Positions 25,408-32,811 of a stretch of 43,926 bases of DNA are shown here, piece by piece; position 1 is the stretch's first letter; every line of letters starts with the position of its first letter. Both the position numbers and the translations under genes were made by a program. The stretch lies in assembly GCF_011065895.1 (NCBI RefSeq), contig NZ_JAALCR010000041.1, positions 1 to 43,926 on the forward strand. The letters are read 5' to 3'. The stretch is from Paludisphaera rhizosphaerae (GTDB lineage: Bacteria > Planctomycetota > Planctomycetia > Isosphaerales > Isosphaeraceae). A model generated the notes under the pieces. That model saw only the letters and a program-made list of their open reading frames with translations, did no database searches and had not been told where the DNA came from.

Positions 25408-25695
25408 CTACGGCCACCATGGGTCGGCGGCCCACCGAAGGAAGGCGATGCGGTGCTCGTCGGGCCAGACGTGCAACGCTTCCATCAGCTCGAAGCGTCC
25501 GCACTCCCAATCGGTCGAGGAATCCCAGACCGCGAGCACGAAGCTCGCGGTGACGCGTTCGCCGTGCGACACGCCGGAAGCCGCCCACCGGTTCAGCTCC
25601 TCGGGCGTGAACGGTTCGACCCCCCATGCGTGTCGCAGGCATGGGAAGCCTTGGGCGAGCTTAGTCATCTCCATTCGCGACGCTTCGTCATTCAT
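25408..25695 (-). CDS. small hypothetical protein
   Basis: 95 aa from ATG 25695, with GGAGGAGC directly upstream. It contains FTPEELNRWAASGVSHGERV, ASFVLAVWDSST and DEHRIAFLRWAADPWWP, and reads as a compact soluble domain rich in Trp. It looks like a conserved plasmid or chromosome accessory protein, but I cannot name the family. It sits between two other small genes in the same leftward run. Confidence 0.65.
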   Translation of the reverse strand: MNDEASRMEMTKLAQGFPCLRHAWGVEPFTPEELNRWAASGVSHGERVTASFVLAVWDSSTDWECGRFELMEALHVWPDEHRIAFLRWAADPWWP

Positions 25696-25702
25696 GCTCC
25701 TC

Positions 25703-25999
25703 CTAGGGCATCTGCTCGGACATTCGTCGCGGCCTCTCCACCTCGGGGTTCAGAGCGTCAATCGCGAGCCCGATTTGAAGTCGAGCTTCTTCGTTGGGCT
25801 CCTTCGATTCGGCGTCTCGGAGTCGTTCGAGAACTTCAAAATGGTCTGGGCCTTCGTTCCTCCACTCCAAGCCGGAGAGGCAGAGCAAGGAAGCTGCCGC
25901 ACTTCGAACCTCCGGGCTCTGCGAGTCTTCGAGGCTCTGGAGAAGCCATCCGTGCCAGATGGCTCGGTCGGCTTGCGATGGGTCTTGGGTCATGCTCAT
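25703..25999 (-). CDS. small helical hypothetical protein
   Basis: 98 aa from the ATG giving MSMTQDPSQ; an earlier ATG at 26011 adds four residues with no ribosome site. The sequence is helical and HEAT-like in feel (VRSAAASLLCLSGLEW, then DHFEVLERLRDAESKEPNEE). No family was recognised. It is the first gene of the small-protein run and follows the J-domain gene by about 40 bp of AT-rich DNA that probably carries a promoter. Confidence 0.6.
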   Translation of the reverse strand: MSMTQDPSQADRAIWHGWLLQSLEDSQSPEVRSAAASLLCLSGLEWRNEGPDHFEVLERLRDAESKEPNEEARLQIGLAIDALNPEVERPRRMSEQMP

Positions 26000-26037
26000 C
26001 CGACACCACATAATAAAAGCATGCTAGTAATATTAAA

Positions 26038-26520
26038 TTATAAATCCAAAGTATCAATCGCGGCTTTGTATTCTCGGTCGAGCTTGATGAAAGCCTCGTG
26101 GCTGCCGCCCCGGTCGGGGTGATATCGCATCGCGAGCGTCCGATACGCTCGCTTGGCCTCAAGGGCGTTCTCCTGATTCGGCCGCTGTGCGAGCCGCCGA
26201 ATCGCGTCCCAGAGGGGCTGGTCTTCGGGAGCTGGACTCCAAGGACCCGTCGTGCGTTCCGTGCGAGGGCCGACTTTAATGAATCGCTTGAGAAGCTCGA
26301 CCTTCTCGGCTGCTTTCGCTCGCTCGTGCCTGAGCGTCCACAAGTCGTCCCTGACCCGCTCCCAATGCCGGACGGCTCGTTCGATGGTGTCGGTGCCGTC
26401 TTGCTCGCGTCCCAGATAGCAGAGCGTACGCTTCCGCGAGCGACCAAACTCGTCGCGGTAGCTCTCGACGAGGTAATAGCTTCGCGTGTTCCTGGAGCGG
26501 CGTAGGACGATGAAGGCCAT
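26038..26520 (-). CDS. J-domain protein with transposase-like N-terminus
   Basis: 160 aa. The C-terminal 70 residues form a DnaJ domain: ALEAKRAYRTLAMRYHPDRG has the HPD motif that stimulates Hsp70, and HEAFIKLDREYKAAID is the last helix. The N-terminus, FIVLRRSRNTRSYYLVESYR, then RKRTLCYLGREQDG, resembles the beta-rich start of IS1634/IS4-type transposases, seen also in solitary proteins of unknown role. No zinc or substrate-binding domains are present. It could recruit host DnaK to a plasmid protein such as the initiator. Confidence 0.8.
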   Translation of the reverse strand: MAFIVLRRSRNTRSYYLVESYRDEFGRSRKRTLCYLGREQDGTDTIERAVRHWERVRDDLWTLRHERAKAAEKVELLKRFIKVGPRTERTTGPWSPAPEDQPLWDAIRRLAQRPNQENALEAKRAYRTLAMRYHPDRGGSHEAFIKLDREYKAAIDTLDL

Positions 26521-26542
26521 GCGGGCAACTTAGCACGTCTCT

Positions 26543-26630
26543 ACAGATACCACAGCCGGCCGCCCCGGGTCTCCCGACAGATACCACAGGGAGGCGGGCC
26601 GGGGCGGCCGGGGCGATTTACAGATACCAC
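26543..26630. repeat. triple ACAGATACCAC repeat with 13-bp inverted repeat
   Basis: ACAGATACCAC occurs at 26543-26553, 26577-26587 and 26620-26630, all in the same orientation. CCGGCCGCCCCGG (26556-26568) and its exact reverse complement (26599-26611) bracket the middle copy. The block lies between the J-domain gene start and the 3' end of recombinase 2. It could be a recombination, partition or regulatory site. Confidence 0.8.
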
Positions 26631-26783
26631 GAGGAGCGTCGGGCCGTGCCCAGCCTCCGAGTCGCGTCAAATATGGAAATTATGAAGACAAGTTATCAAT
26701 AGCGTCCTCGTAAGCCGAATCCGCCCGCTGAACGCACCGGTCGACGCGTCGCATTATCATAATAGGTAATTATATTATATTCA
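26631..26783. other. AT-rich spacer beyond recombinase 2
   Basis: No gene or clear hairpin was seen. The stretch at 26677-26702 and 26757-26790 is very AT-rich against the local background, with many short TAAT/ATTA runs next to the recombinase 2 stop. Confidence 0.4.
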
Positions 26784-27827
26784 TTATCGTCCAAGTCGGA
26801 TTCGCTCTACCAAATTCCTCGTGACGCCTCGTCGATTCCGCTTGTAGAGGTTCGTCGTGCGAACGTCGCTGTGCCCGAGGAGGGTTTGAATCTCGTCGGT
26901 GGGAACGCCCTGGTCGTGCAAGTCGGTGGCGATGGCGACGCGGAACGAGTGCGGCGAGACGCGGACGCCGATTCCGGCCTTCTCCGCGTGGCGTCGCATC
27001 ATCTTGTAGACGTCGTTGCCGCTCATCGGCGTCTTCTTGAGCTGGCCCGTCCTGCCTGCTGCGGTGCGGAAGAGAAAGAGCGGATCCCATTCGCCGGTCT
27101 TCGGGTCTCTGGTCCGCTTCTCCTCCTTGACGCCGCTCCGCTCGAGGTACTCGTCGAAGAGGACCTTCAGGTCGTGGGCGACAGGGATTTCGCGGGATTT
27201 CCCGCGTTTCTCGTCGAAGTGGAGCATCCACTGACCGGGGGCCTCGTAGTAGTGCTGCCGCTGGAGGGCGGCGACGGCCCCGACGCGAGTCCCCGTGTAG
27301 GCGAGCGTTTGCAGGATGAGCCGGTCCCTCAAGCCCACGAGGTTCGTCGCGTCTATGCTCGCGAGAATCGCTCGAAACTGAGCGTCGGTGATTTCGGGCG
27401 TCTTACCCTCCACCATGTCGTAACGGACGGTCTCGGCCTCGGCCGCCGGGTTGATGAGGCAGATATGCCGCTCGACCAGAACACGGAAGAAACGCCTGAG
27501 AGCCGCGAGCGTCCGCTTCTTCTTCGACGGCCCGCCGGAGAGCTGCGAGAGGTAGCGGCCGACGTCGCCGGCCATGATGCGAGGAAGTTCTAGCTGCTCG
27601 CCCTCGCTCCACGCGAGGAAGTGCCGCACTGATTGCTGATAGGCTTTCCGCGTGTGGCGGTTCCTCACCTTCCCGTCGAAGAAGTCGGTCCACGCCTGGG
27701 CGGCCGGGCCTCCTGCTCTCGCGACCAACGCGGGAAGCCCTTCGCCTCCACGACCTGGTGGCGGTGCTTGTTCGGCGACGACGAGTTCGTGGGACACCGG
27801 TTCGTACCTCATGCTCTCTGTGACCAA
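26784..27827 (-). CDS. tyrosine recombinase 2
   Basis: 347 aa, full length. The core-binding domain has VRNRHTRKAYQQSVRHFLAW. The catalytic domain shows the first Arg in LAYTGTRVGAVAALQ, K in FDEKRGKSREIPVAH, HSFRVAIATDL (H-x-x-R), LLGHSDVRTTNLYKRNRRG with H and the nucleophilic Tyr. It is third in an operon after an HTH gene and an ADP-ribosyltransferase-like gene, overlapping the latter by 19 bp. It is only distantly similar to recombinase 1, but the two operons share a promoter-proximal palindrome. Confidence 0.93.
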   Translation of the reverse strand: MVTESMRYEPVSHELVVAEQAPPPGRGGEGLPALVARAGGPAAQAWTDFFDGKVRNRHTRKAYQQSVRHFLAWSEGEQLELPRIMAGDVGRYLSQLSGGPSKKKRTLAALRRFFRVLVERHICLINPAAEAETVRYDMVEGKTPEITDAQFRAILASIDATNLVGLRDRLILQTLAYTGTRVGAVAALQRQHYYEAPGQWMLHFDEKRGKSREIPVAHDLKVLFDEYLERSGVKEEKRTRDPKTGEWDPLFLFRTAAGRTGQLKKTPMSGNDVYKMMRRHAEKAGIGVRVSPHSFRVAIATDLHDQGVPTDEIQTLLGHSDVRTTNLYKRNRRGVTRNLVERIRLGR

Positions 27828-28366
27828 TAACGCTTCGCTTCTTCTAGAGCGGCGTCGCTACCACCTTCAAAGAGGCGTTCGATGCAGCGTCGATAGAAGC
27901 CACCCATAACGCGGTAGTTGAGCGGAGTCGGTTGGGCGTCTCCTCCGGTGGCGAGGATGACCTGAATGCTTTTGCGGCAGATGACTCGGCAATCGAGAAT
28001 CCTCTCCGCCGAAATCGAAGGCGTGCACGCGACACCGTTCCTCGTGAGGCTCTCCTGCCAAAGCGGTTGATGGTCTGCCGGGTCAACGCTCGCTTGTCCG
28101 CAGCTCATCGCGTAAGCGATGAAGTCCTCATCTGGGTAGAGGTGGGTTTCGTCTACCTCCACCTTCGCTATCAAGAGGTCGTCGCGGCCTTTCGCAGCGG
28201 CAAGGGCGAAATAGACGGGGTAGGCATCGGTCAGATAAACGAATCCTCGCTTTGACCGGATAGCCCCTTTCCAGTTGCTTCGCCGCTTCGTCACCGCTCG
28301 CGGTTGAAGGCCCTCACGCTCGATGGCCTCGCGGTGGCTGCTCATGGTTCCGTGGTAGAGAATCAC
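27809..28366 (-). CDS. ADP-ribosyltransferase-like protein
   Basis: 185 aa from GTG 28366. MILYHGTMSSHREAIEREGL has the ART-fold H-G-T motif. GFVYLTDAYPVYFALAAAKG gives the second (Y) motif region. A downstream Glu or Gln of the triad is not assigned with confidence. The layout fits small ADP-ribosyltransferases or KptA-like enzymes modifying nucleic acid or protein. The GTG overlaps the stop of the HTH gene (GTGA) and its end overlaps the recombinase, so the three are coupled. A toxin-like or modification role inside a recombinase operon is unusual. Confidence 0.72.
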   Translation of the reverse strand: MILYHGTMSSHREAIEREGLQPRAVTKRRSNWKGAIRSKRGFVYLTDAYPVYFALAAAKGRDDLLIAKVEVDETHLYPDEDFIAYAMSCGQASVDPADHQPLWQESLTRNGVACTPSISAERILDCRVICRKSIQVILATGGDAQPTPLNYRVMGGFYRRCIERLFEGGSDAALEEAKRYWSQRA

Positions 28367-28887
28367 GCTCCTCCCACGTCCTTGGAATCGGTGCTTGGTC
28401 CGAATTGCGTTGGCTCCTTCTCCTCATTCATGTTCCTGCCCGTCCGTCCGTCCCGGTCCGGAAGCGAGTCATGTACGGCTCGGATGTTCCCCGCAAGCTC
28501 ACGGACCCGACGCATCATCTCGGCGAGAGCTTTGCTCTTGAGCGAGTCGGCAGCTCCGTCGGCGAAATGAGCAGCGAGTTTGAGGAACTCCTTGGCCTGG
28601 GCGAGTTGATGGATTTGTCCCATCTCTGGGTCGTCGCTGGCGACGGCGGCACTCGGGTATTCGAGGTTCGTCGCCTTCTTACCCTCATCGTGTTCGATTA
28701 TTTGCCGGACTCTCTGAGCTGAAGCCCCGACCTGATGAGCTATCGCGACCACGCTCACCCCCTCTCCCCTCAGCCGAAGTACTTCTTCACGTCGGAACGC
28801 GATGACCGCTGCCCGCTCGTCCCTCTGCCGCATCCATTCCTGGTGCTTGATTCGCCGCTCGAATTTCCGCCGTTGTAAAGCCTCGTC
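28363..28887 (-). CDS. helix-turn-helix protein, first gene of recombinase 2 operon
   Basis: 174 aa from GTG 28887, which has AAAGGAGGG 2-3 nt upstream; an ORF start at 28932 lacks a ribosome site and reaches into the palindromic block. A charged N-terminal helix (QRRKFERRIKHQEWMRQRDE) precedes an HTH of sigma-region-4 type (EVLRLRGEGVSVVAIAHQVG, then ASAQRVRQIIEHDEGKK). The C-terminal part is helical and ends in a polar tail. It may repress the operon through the 28937-28970 palindrome or act as antitoxin to the ART-like protein. Confidence 0.72.
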   Translation of the reverse strand, partial: DEALQRRKFERRIKHQEWMRQRDERAAVIAFRREEVLRLRGEGVSVVAIAHQVGASAQRVRQIIEHDEGKKATNLEYPSAAVASDDPEMGQIHQLAQAKEFLKLAAHFADGAADSLKSKALAEMMRRVRELAGNIRAVHDSLPDRDGRTGRNMNEEKEPTQFGPSTDSKDVGGA

Positions 28888-28970
28888 CACATCCCTCCTT
28901 TGACGGGTTTGGTTGCATGCGTGTTCTACCACGAAGTTTGTGCAGGATAAAGGGGGTTATCCTGCACAAA
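28888..28970 (-). promoter_or_regulatory. control block of recombinase 2 operon with 14-bp inverted repeat
   Basis: TTTGTGCAGGATAA (28937-28950) and TTATCCTGCACAAA (28957-28970) form a perfect inverted repeat around AGGGGG. Leftward, TTCGTGGTAGAACACGCATGC aligns with the equivalent segment of the recombinase 1 operon, including a possible -10 (TAGAAC). Both blocks keep the core AGGA..ATAAAGGGSGTTAT..TCCT. Confidence 0.75.
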
Positions 28971-29075
28971 GGCAGGACGAGCAATTGCGTGGTTGGATTT
29001 AGCCCGATTGGACGTTATGACTCGGAAGCTCGGCGGGGTCAGAAGGAAATGAGCCTCGAAGGGGATGGGTCGAGG

Positions 29076-29651
29076 TCAGCTGCTCGAGGTGTCTTCAACC
29101 TGAGTCAGCCACTCCTTAAGCTGTGCTTCCAGCTGACCAACATAAAAATCCAGCTTCATTTTTACGGGCGACGAATTCAGGCCGTCTATCTTTTCCGGAA
29201 ACGTCTCCCCGAAGTCTTCTGCGGAGTGGCTCAGTTGAAAGTCTGTCGCCTCATCGTCATAAAACTTTGGATTCTGTGAATATATATACGAATTAACTTG
29301 TGCTAGCACGCTGATTGCTTGGAGATACGCGAGCGTTCCCTGTCTGGCTGCTTCTCTGGCCCGGTCCTTATCAGCCTCCTCAAGCTCTTGGGTCTGGATG
29401 GAGAGCGTATGGATGGCCATCAAGAGGGCGGCCCCAGAGAACAGGGAGTTCACGACCCCAAACATGTCGCCGTACGTGCCCAACTGCGAGAGCACGCCCT
29501 TGATTCTCTCGAGGTCATCAGCTTTCTCAACCGTGAAAATCGACCACTTGAGGGCTATCAGCGGCAGGAAAGCGATTACGAACCACACCACTAGAAGGGC
29601 CAAGAGTGGAAAACCAAACCTGCGTGGCCTGTGTGCTCGCGGACGGGACAT
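29076..29651 (-). CDS. putAbiC-like membrane protein
   Basis: 191 aa, ATG 29651 with GAGGAAA upstream. Two transmembrane helices are likely (about 13-34 and 66-85). The second region, GTYGDMFGVVNSLFSGAALL, continuing to IQTQELEEA, resembles the start of the putative phage abortive-infection family (putAbiC), where a G-D-x-F-G-x-x-N motif precedes the second helix and a Q-x-x-E-L coil. A soluble C-terminal region follows. Local GC is lower, with ATATATATACG near 29280. It is a monocistronic leftward gene and a defence role is inferred from the family only. Confidence 0.65.
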   Translation of the reverse strand: MSRPRAHRPRRFGFPLLALLVVWFVIAFLPLIALKWSIFTVEKADDLERIKGVLSQLGTYGDMFGVVNSLFSGAALLMAIHTLSIQTQELEEADKDRAREAARQGTLAYLQAISVLAQVNSYIYSQNPKFYDDEATDFQLSHSAEDFGETFPEKIDGLNSSPVKMKLDFYVGQLEAQLKEWLTQVEDTSSS

Positions 29652-29753
29652 TGGTGTTTCCTCACGATGCCAGGAGGCGTCGATGCCGATTCGATTCCTA
29701 GGCGGCCAAGTTCATTAACGTGACCTTTGGGTCGACCGAACAGGAAAGAGAGA

Positions 29754-29783
29754 CGGCCCCGTAGCCACAAGGGCCCGGGGCCG
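29754..29783 (-). terminator. GC-rich terminator after the 179-aa gene
   Basis: CGGCCCCG (29754-29761) pairs with CGGGGCCG (29776-29783). Read leftward, the stem is followed by TCTCTCTTTCC. It sits 32 bp beyond the stop at 29815, where a terminator for the XRE-ImmA unit is expected. Confidence 0.65.
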
Positions 29784-29814
29784 AAATCTCTTCATCGCTC
29801 CGGACGACAGGGAC

Positions 29815-30354
29815 TCAGTTCGCAACCTCGTCCAGGTCGGAGAATCCGAGGTCCTGGTCGGTGGCCTTGGGTCGCAGCGTAGCCAACGCACCCGCCTTGC
29901 GACGGGTAATCATCGCGGCTGCCAGAACCATGGAGGGGAGGATGCGGCTGGTGCGGCGGGCGAACTCGTCCTGAAGCTTCTTGCCCAGCTCCGAGTTCAG
30001 GGCGTAGTTGTCGGAGGCGATTTGGAACTCCTCATGGATGGCGTCCAGATGAGCCAACTCCTCCTCATTCAAGTCGACCTGCGGCGTCCTGAATCCGCCC
30101 CCGGCATCACGGCCGAGCTTTTCCCAGCCCTTCCTCGCCCCCTTGTTGTCCTTTCGCCGCGAAATCATGTAGTGCAGCAGGTCGGGCCCCGTGTCGTCGC
30201 GGCCCGAGAGATTGTTCCACGTACTGACGAACCTCGCAAAGTCGTCAGGGCGTTGGGGATACTGGTCGATTGTGATGTCGAACTCACGATAGAGCGTCCT
30301 CAGCAGGGCGTCCTCGTGGTCCTGGAGTCGGAGAGAGAAGCGACGCTTACTCAT
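29815..30354 (-). CDS. hypothetical protein paired with XRE-ImmA/IrrE 2
   Basis: 179 aa from the ATG at 30354 (MSKRRFSLRLQDHEDALLRT), the second of two adjacent ATGs and better spaced from GAGGG. It is charged and helical, with DKNKGARKGWEKLGRDAG-like and FRTPQVDLNEEELAHLDAI stretches. The C-terminal half has a weakly hydrophobic helix (SRILPSMVLAAAMITRRK). No family was recognised. It lies 40 bp after an HTH-metallopeptidase gene, the usual place for that regulator's partner toxin or effector. Confidence 0.7.
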   Translation of the reverse strand: MSKRRFSLRLQDHEDALLRTLYREFDITIDQYPQRPDDFARFVSTWNNLSGRDDTGPDLLHYMISRRKDNKGARKGWEKLGRDAGGGFRTPQVDLNEEELAHLDAIHEEFQIASDNYALNSELGKKLQDEFARRTSRILPSMVLAAAMITRRKAGALATLRPKATDQDLGFSDLDEVAN

Positions 30355-30394
30355 CATGTCCCTCACGGACGAGCGTCCCCGGGGCGATGGTCCG

Positions 30395-31540
30395 TCAGCC
30401 CGGGAACTGGACCGTAACCGTCCCTTCATCCTCAGGGACATCCTGGTTCGCGATACCCATGGCGAAGTTGAGGCGGGCCCGAACCGCTTCGGGGCGGACC
30501 CCCGAGAGGTCGGCGATTTCTTTGAGGGACAGCTTGTTGGCGAGCACGGCTTCGTCAATCAACTGTTCGAAGCGGGTCGCCCGGTCGGGACGCACAACGC
30601 CGGGCTCGGCTGTCTTCCAGCCGCGGCGGGAGAACTCGACCCAGAGCATCTTCGCGTCCTGCTTCGAGATGAACGCCAGCTTCTCAGCCCGGTAGACCAT
30701 CGCGGCCAACGAGATGCCGAACCGTTCCTTGAACTGCACCAGGCGAACCATCGAACGGCCCTCGAAGGCACGCTTGAGCTGGCTGCTCGGAAGCAGGAAG
30801 TGGGAGGCGAAGTCGAAGGCCCTAGACTCAAGTGCTTTGCTCTCCTGCTCGTCGCTGTCGCAATCGCCGAAGAGCACGTGGCCGAGCTCATGGGCCGCGT
30901 TGAGCCGGGACCGGTCGTTCGAGACGCTGGGGTTGAGGACCACGATGTACTCGTCGCCGTACTTCGCCGCGAGGCCGTCGATGCGAAGGTCGGTCGGGTT
31001 TTCGATGGTGCGGATGCCGAAGCTTTCAAGCACCTCGACGACGCTGGCGATGGGCTCGTCCTCGCGGTCGATGCCGAGCTTGCGTCGCGTCTCTCGGGCC
31101 AGTTCGTCGGGTTTGACCCCGTCCTTGGCCCGAAAGTCTTTGATGGTCGGCTTGAGGGGCCGCTTGAGCCGTTGTTCGAGGGTGACGTAAGCGTCCACCC
31201 AGCGTTGTACGTCGGCTTCGAAGCGGTGCATATCCGCCATGCGGACCTTGGATTTCAAGTTCCTATAGCGAACGCCCGTCAGGCATTTGCCGTGCTCCAG
31301 GAACCAGTTGAGAGGCCGGTCGTAAAGCTCGGCTAGGGCGGCGATGACGTCGAGCGGAGGGGTACTCCGACCGCTCTCGTAGTTAGCAATGGTCGCGTGG
31401 GAGATAGGGAATCGACGCGAGAGCCTCGTCGCGACGGCACGGGTAGACATCCCGGTCAAGGTTCGTGCCGCCTTCAGCTTGTTTGACAAGCTCGCCCGCA
31501 CATCGTGCCCCTCGCTGATGCGTAGAGGTTGGCTGGCCAT
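30395..31540 (-). CDS. XRE-family regulator fused to ImmA/IrrE metallopeptidase 2
   Basis: 381 aa. The XRE HTH is near 17-72 (LSNKLKAARTLTGMSTRAVA, then SHATIANYESGRSTPPLDVI). The ImmA/IrrE domain carries LNAAHELGHVLFGDCDSDEQ (HExxH zinc site) and FASHFLLPSSQLKRAF. It is only distantly related to the 6859-8088 protein. TTTTACA repeats at 31561-31567 and 31591-31597, 30 bp apart just upstream of the ATG, are candidate autoregulatory sites. It is probably coexpressed with the 179-aa gene. Confidence 0.9.
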   Translation of the reverse strand: MASQPLRISEGHDVRASLSNKLKAARTLTGMSTRAVATRLSRRFPISHATIANYESGRSTPPLDVIAALAELYDRPLNWFLEHGKCLTGVRYRNLKSKVRMADMHRFEADVQRWVDAYVTLEQRLKRPLKPTIKDFRAKDGVKPDELARETRRKLGIDREDEPIASVVEVLESFGIRTIENPTDLRIDGLAAKYGDEYIVVLNPSVSNDRSRLNAAHELGHVLFGDCDSDEQESKALESRAFDFASHFLLPSSQLKRAFEGRSMVRLVQFKERFGISLAAMVYRAEKLAFISKQDAKMLWVEFSRRGWKTAEPGVVRPDRATRFEQLIDEAVLANKLSLKEIADLSGVRPEAVRARLNFAMGIANQDVPEDEGTVTVQFPG

Positions 31541-31560
31541 GGTGTCCGTCGTCTAAGAAA

Positions 31561-31597
31561 TTTTACAAGCCGACTACGCCTTCAATTAAGTTTTACA
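31561..31597 (-). promoter_or_regulatory. direct TTTTACA repeats upstream of XRE-ImmA 2
   Basis: TTTTACA occurs at 31561-31567 and 31591-31597 in an AT-rich stretch 20-57 bp upstream of the start codon. The 30-bp spacing is close to three helical turns. They may overlap the promoter (TAAAAT read leftward as a -10). Confidence 0.45.
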
Positions 31598-31670
31598 TCG
31601 GCATCGCTGGTGGTCAAGCCCGGTTCCCTCAGAAGTTTCCAGGAGAGCCAGAGCCGCAACCGCCATCTGG

Positions 31671-31880
31671 TTAGAACGGTATGTCGACCTTCTCGCTCGG
31701 CCGCGTCGGGTGGACGATGGTCAATCTAGGCATAACTTCGAGCAGGCCTTTCGCTCCGGCCAGGGTGACGGCCGTGCCGTGGAAGTTGAGTCGCTCGAGC
31801 CCGGAATCCGTGACTTTCGGGCCGCAAAGGGTAAAGGAGACGAACTTGGCGAGGCCCGCGAATCCGCTGGCGGGCGGCCG
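31671..31880 (-). pseudogene. remnant of a leucine-rich-repeat-like protein
   Basis: Read leftward to a TAA at 31673-31671, the frame encodes KFVSFTLCGPKVTDSGLERL, then GTAVTLAGAKGLLEVMPRLT. This resembles planctomycete leucine-rich-repeat proteins (VTDAGL type). No start or upstream repeats remain in frame, so it is a degraded fragment at best. The rest of 31600-32100 holds nothing recognisable. Confidence 0.4.
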
Positions 31881-32101
31881 TCGCCCCTGAGCCGTAAAGC
31901 ACGCACCAACTCGAGGCGATTTCGAGTCGGTCGAAATTCGTTCGAAATCCTTGCCTTACGGAAAACGGTAGATAGCTTGGAGGCACGTTCTTTCGCCCCA
32001 TGCCTGGGCGAAGAGCTCGAGCGGGTCCGGTGCAGGTGAACGCGATGGCCACGACTTGGTGACGACGTTCCTCCGACGTGCTTCTGCGACGAGGCCGACT
32101 C

Positions 32102-32806
32102 ATGTTCTGTCCGGGATGCGGCAACGAGATTTACGGGGACGCCCCCAACTTCTGCCCCCACTGCGGCAGGCCTCAGCCTGGGGCCGCCGTGGCTGCTGCT
32201 CAACCGCAGCAGGTCCTAGCACCGACCGGCCCTGTGGTGCCGAAGAAGACGAAGAAGCGGTTCCTCTGGAACTACCACACCTTCGATTGGGTCGGGCACT
32301 GCCCTACGTGCCACCTCGCCCATAGGTGGGAACACGTTCGATGCCCGAACGACGACGCCCCGATGGTGATGGCCTTCAACTGCTCGCGGTGGAACCCGTT
32401 CAAGTTCCCGATGCAGACGGCTCACCTGAGGTGCCTGAACAACTGCGGATACACGCTGTCGGGCTTCAACTGCACGCACGACAAAACTTTGGTGGCGGGC
32501 CAATCGGTCGAGTTCAGGCCGTCGATTCTCAGGGTATTTCTGTGGAATATTGGAAACACGCTGATGTGTATTATTGCATTAGCGTTCATGATTCCATTTT
32601 TGCTGTGGCTGGCCTTCATCCCGTACGCCGTCGTCACCGGGGGCTTGGCTAAGCTCGAGGCTTTCACTCGGTCGACGGGAGTATTCGCTCTCGGCATGTT
32701 CGGCTTCTGCAGTATCGCAGGTAAATTCCTGTGGGATTGGTGGCTTGAGACTTGGTGGTGGAAGTTCGTCCGGAATTTCGACTTAGAGCGGGTTCAACGC
32801 CGCTGA
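32102..32806 (+). CDS. zinc-ribbon membrane protein
   Basis: 234 aa from ATG 32102, which puts MFCPGCGNEI at the N-terminus as in zinc-ribbon proteins; a GTG at 32078 would add eight residues. An N-terminal ribbon (CPGC...CPHCG, about 3-23) is followed by a linker and a second Cys-rich domain (HCPTCHLAH, RCPNDD, CLNNCGYTLSGFNCTH). Two hydrophobic segments follow (about 145-178 and 192-210), ending with WWLETWWWKF. The function is unknown. It is convergent with the next gene, only a few bases apart. Confidence 0.75.
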   Translation: MFCPGCGNEIYGDAPNFCPHCGRPQPGAAVAAAQPQQVLAPTGPVVPKKTKKRFLWNYHTFDWVGHCPTCHLAHRWEHVRCPNDDAPMVMAFNCSRWNPFKFPMQTAHLRCLNNCGYTLSGFNCTHDKTLVAGQSVEFRPSILRVFLWNIGNTLMCIIALAFMIPFLLWLAFIPYAVVTGGLAKLEAFTRSTGVFALGMFGFCSIAGKFLWDWWLETWWWKFVRNFDLERVQRR

Positions 32807-32811
32807 ATCCC

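Noticed and set aside
24887-25642. 251-aa version of the zinc-ribbon protein
   Set aside because: The extra N-terminal part overlaps two small genes with strong ribosome sites and is Arg/Ala-rich antisense-like sequence; the ATG at 25126 is preferred.
31681-31890. 69-aa plus-strand gene
   Set aside because: No ribosome site or family; the opposite strand reads as a leucine-rich-repeat-like remnant.
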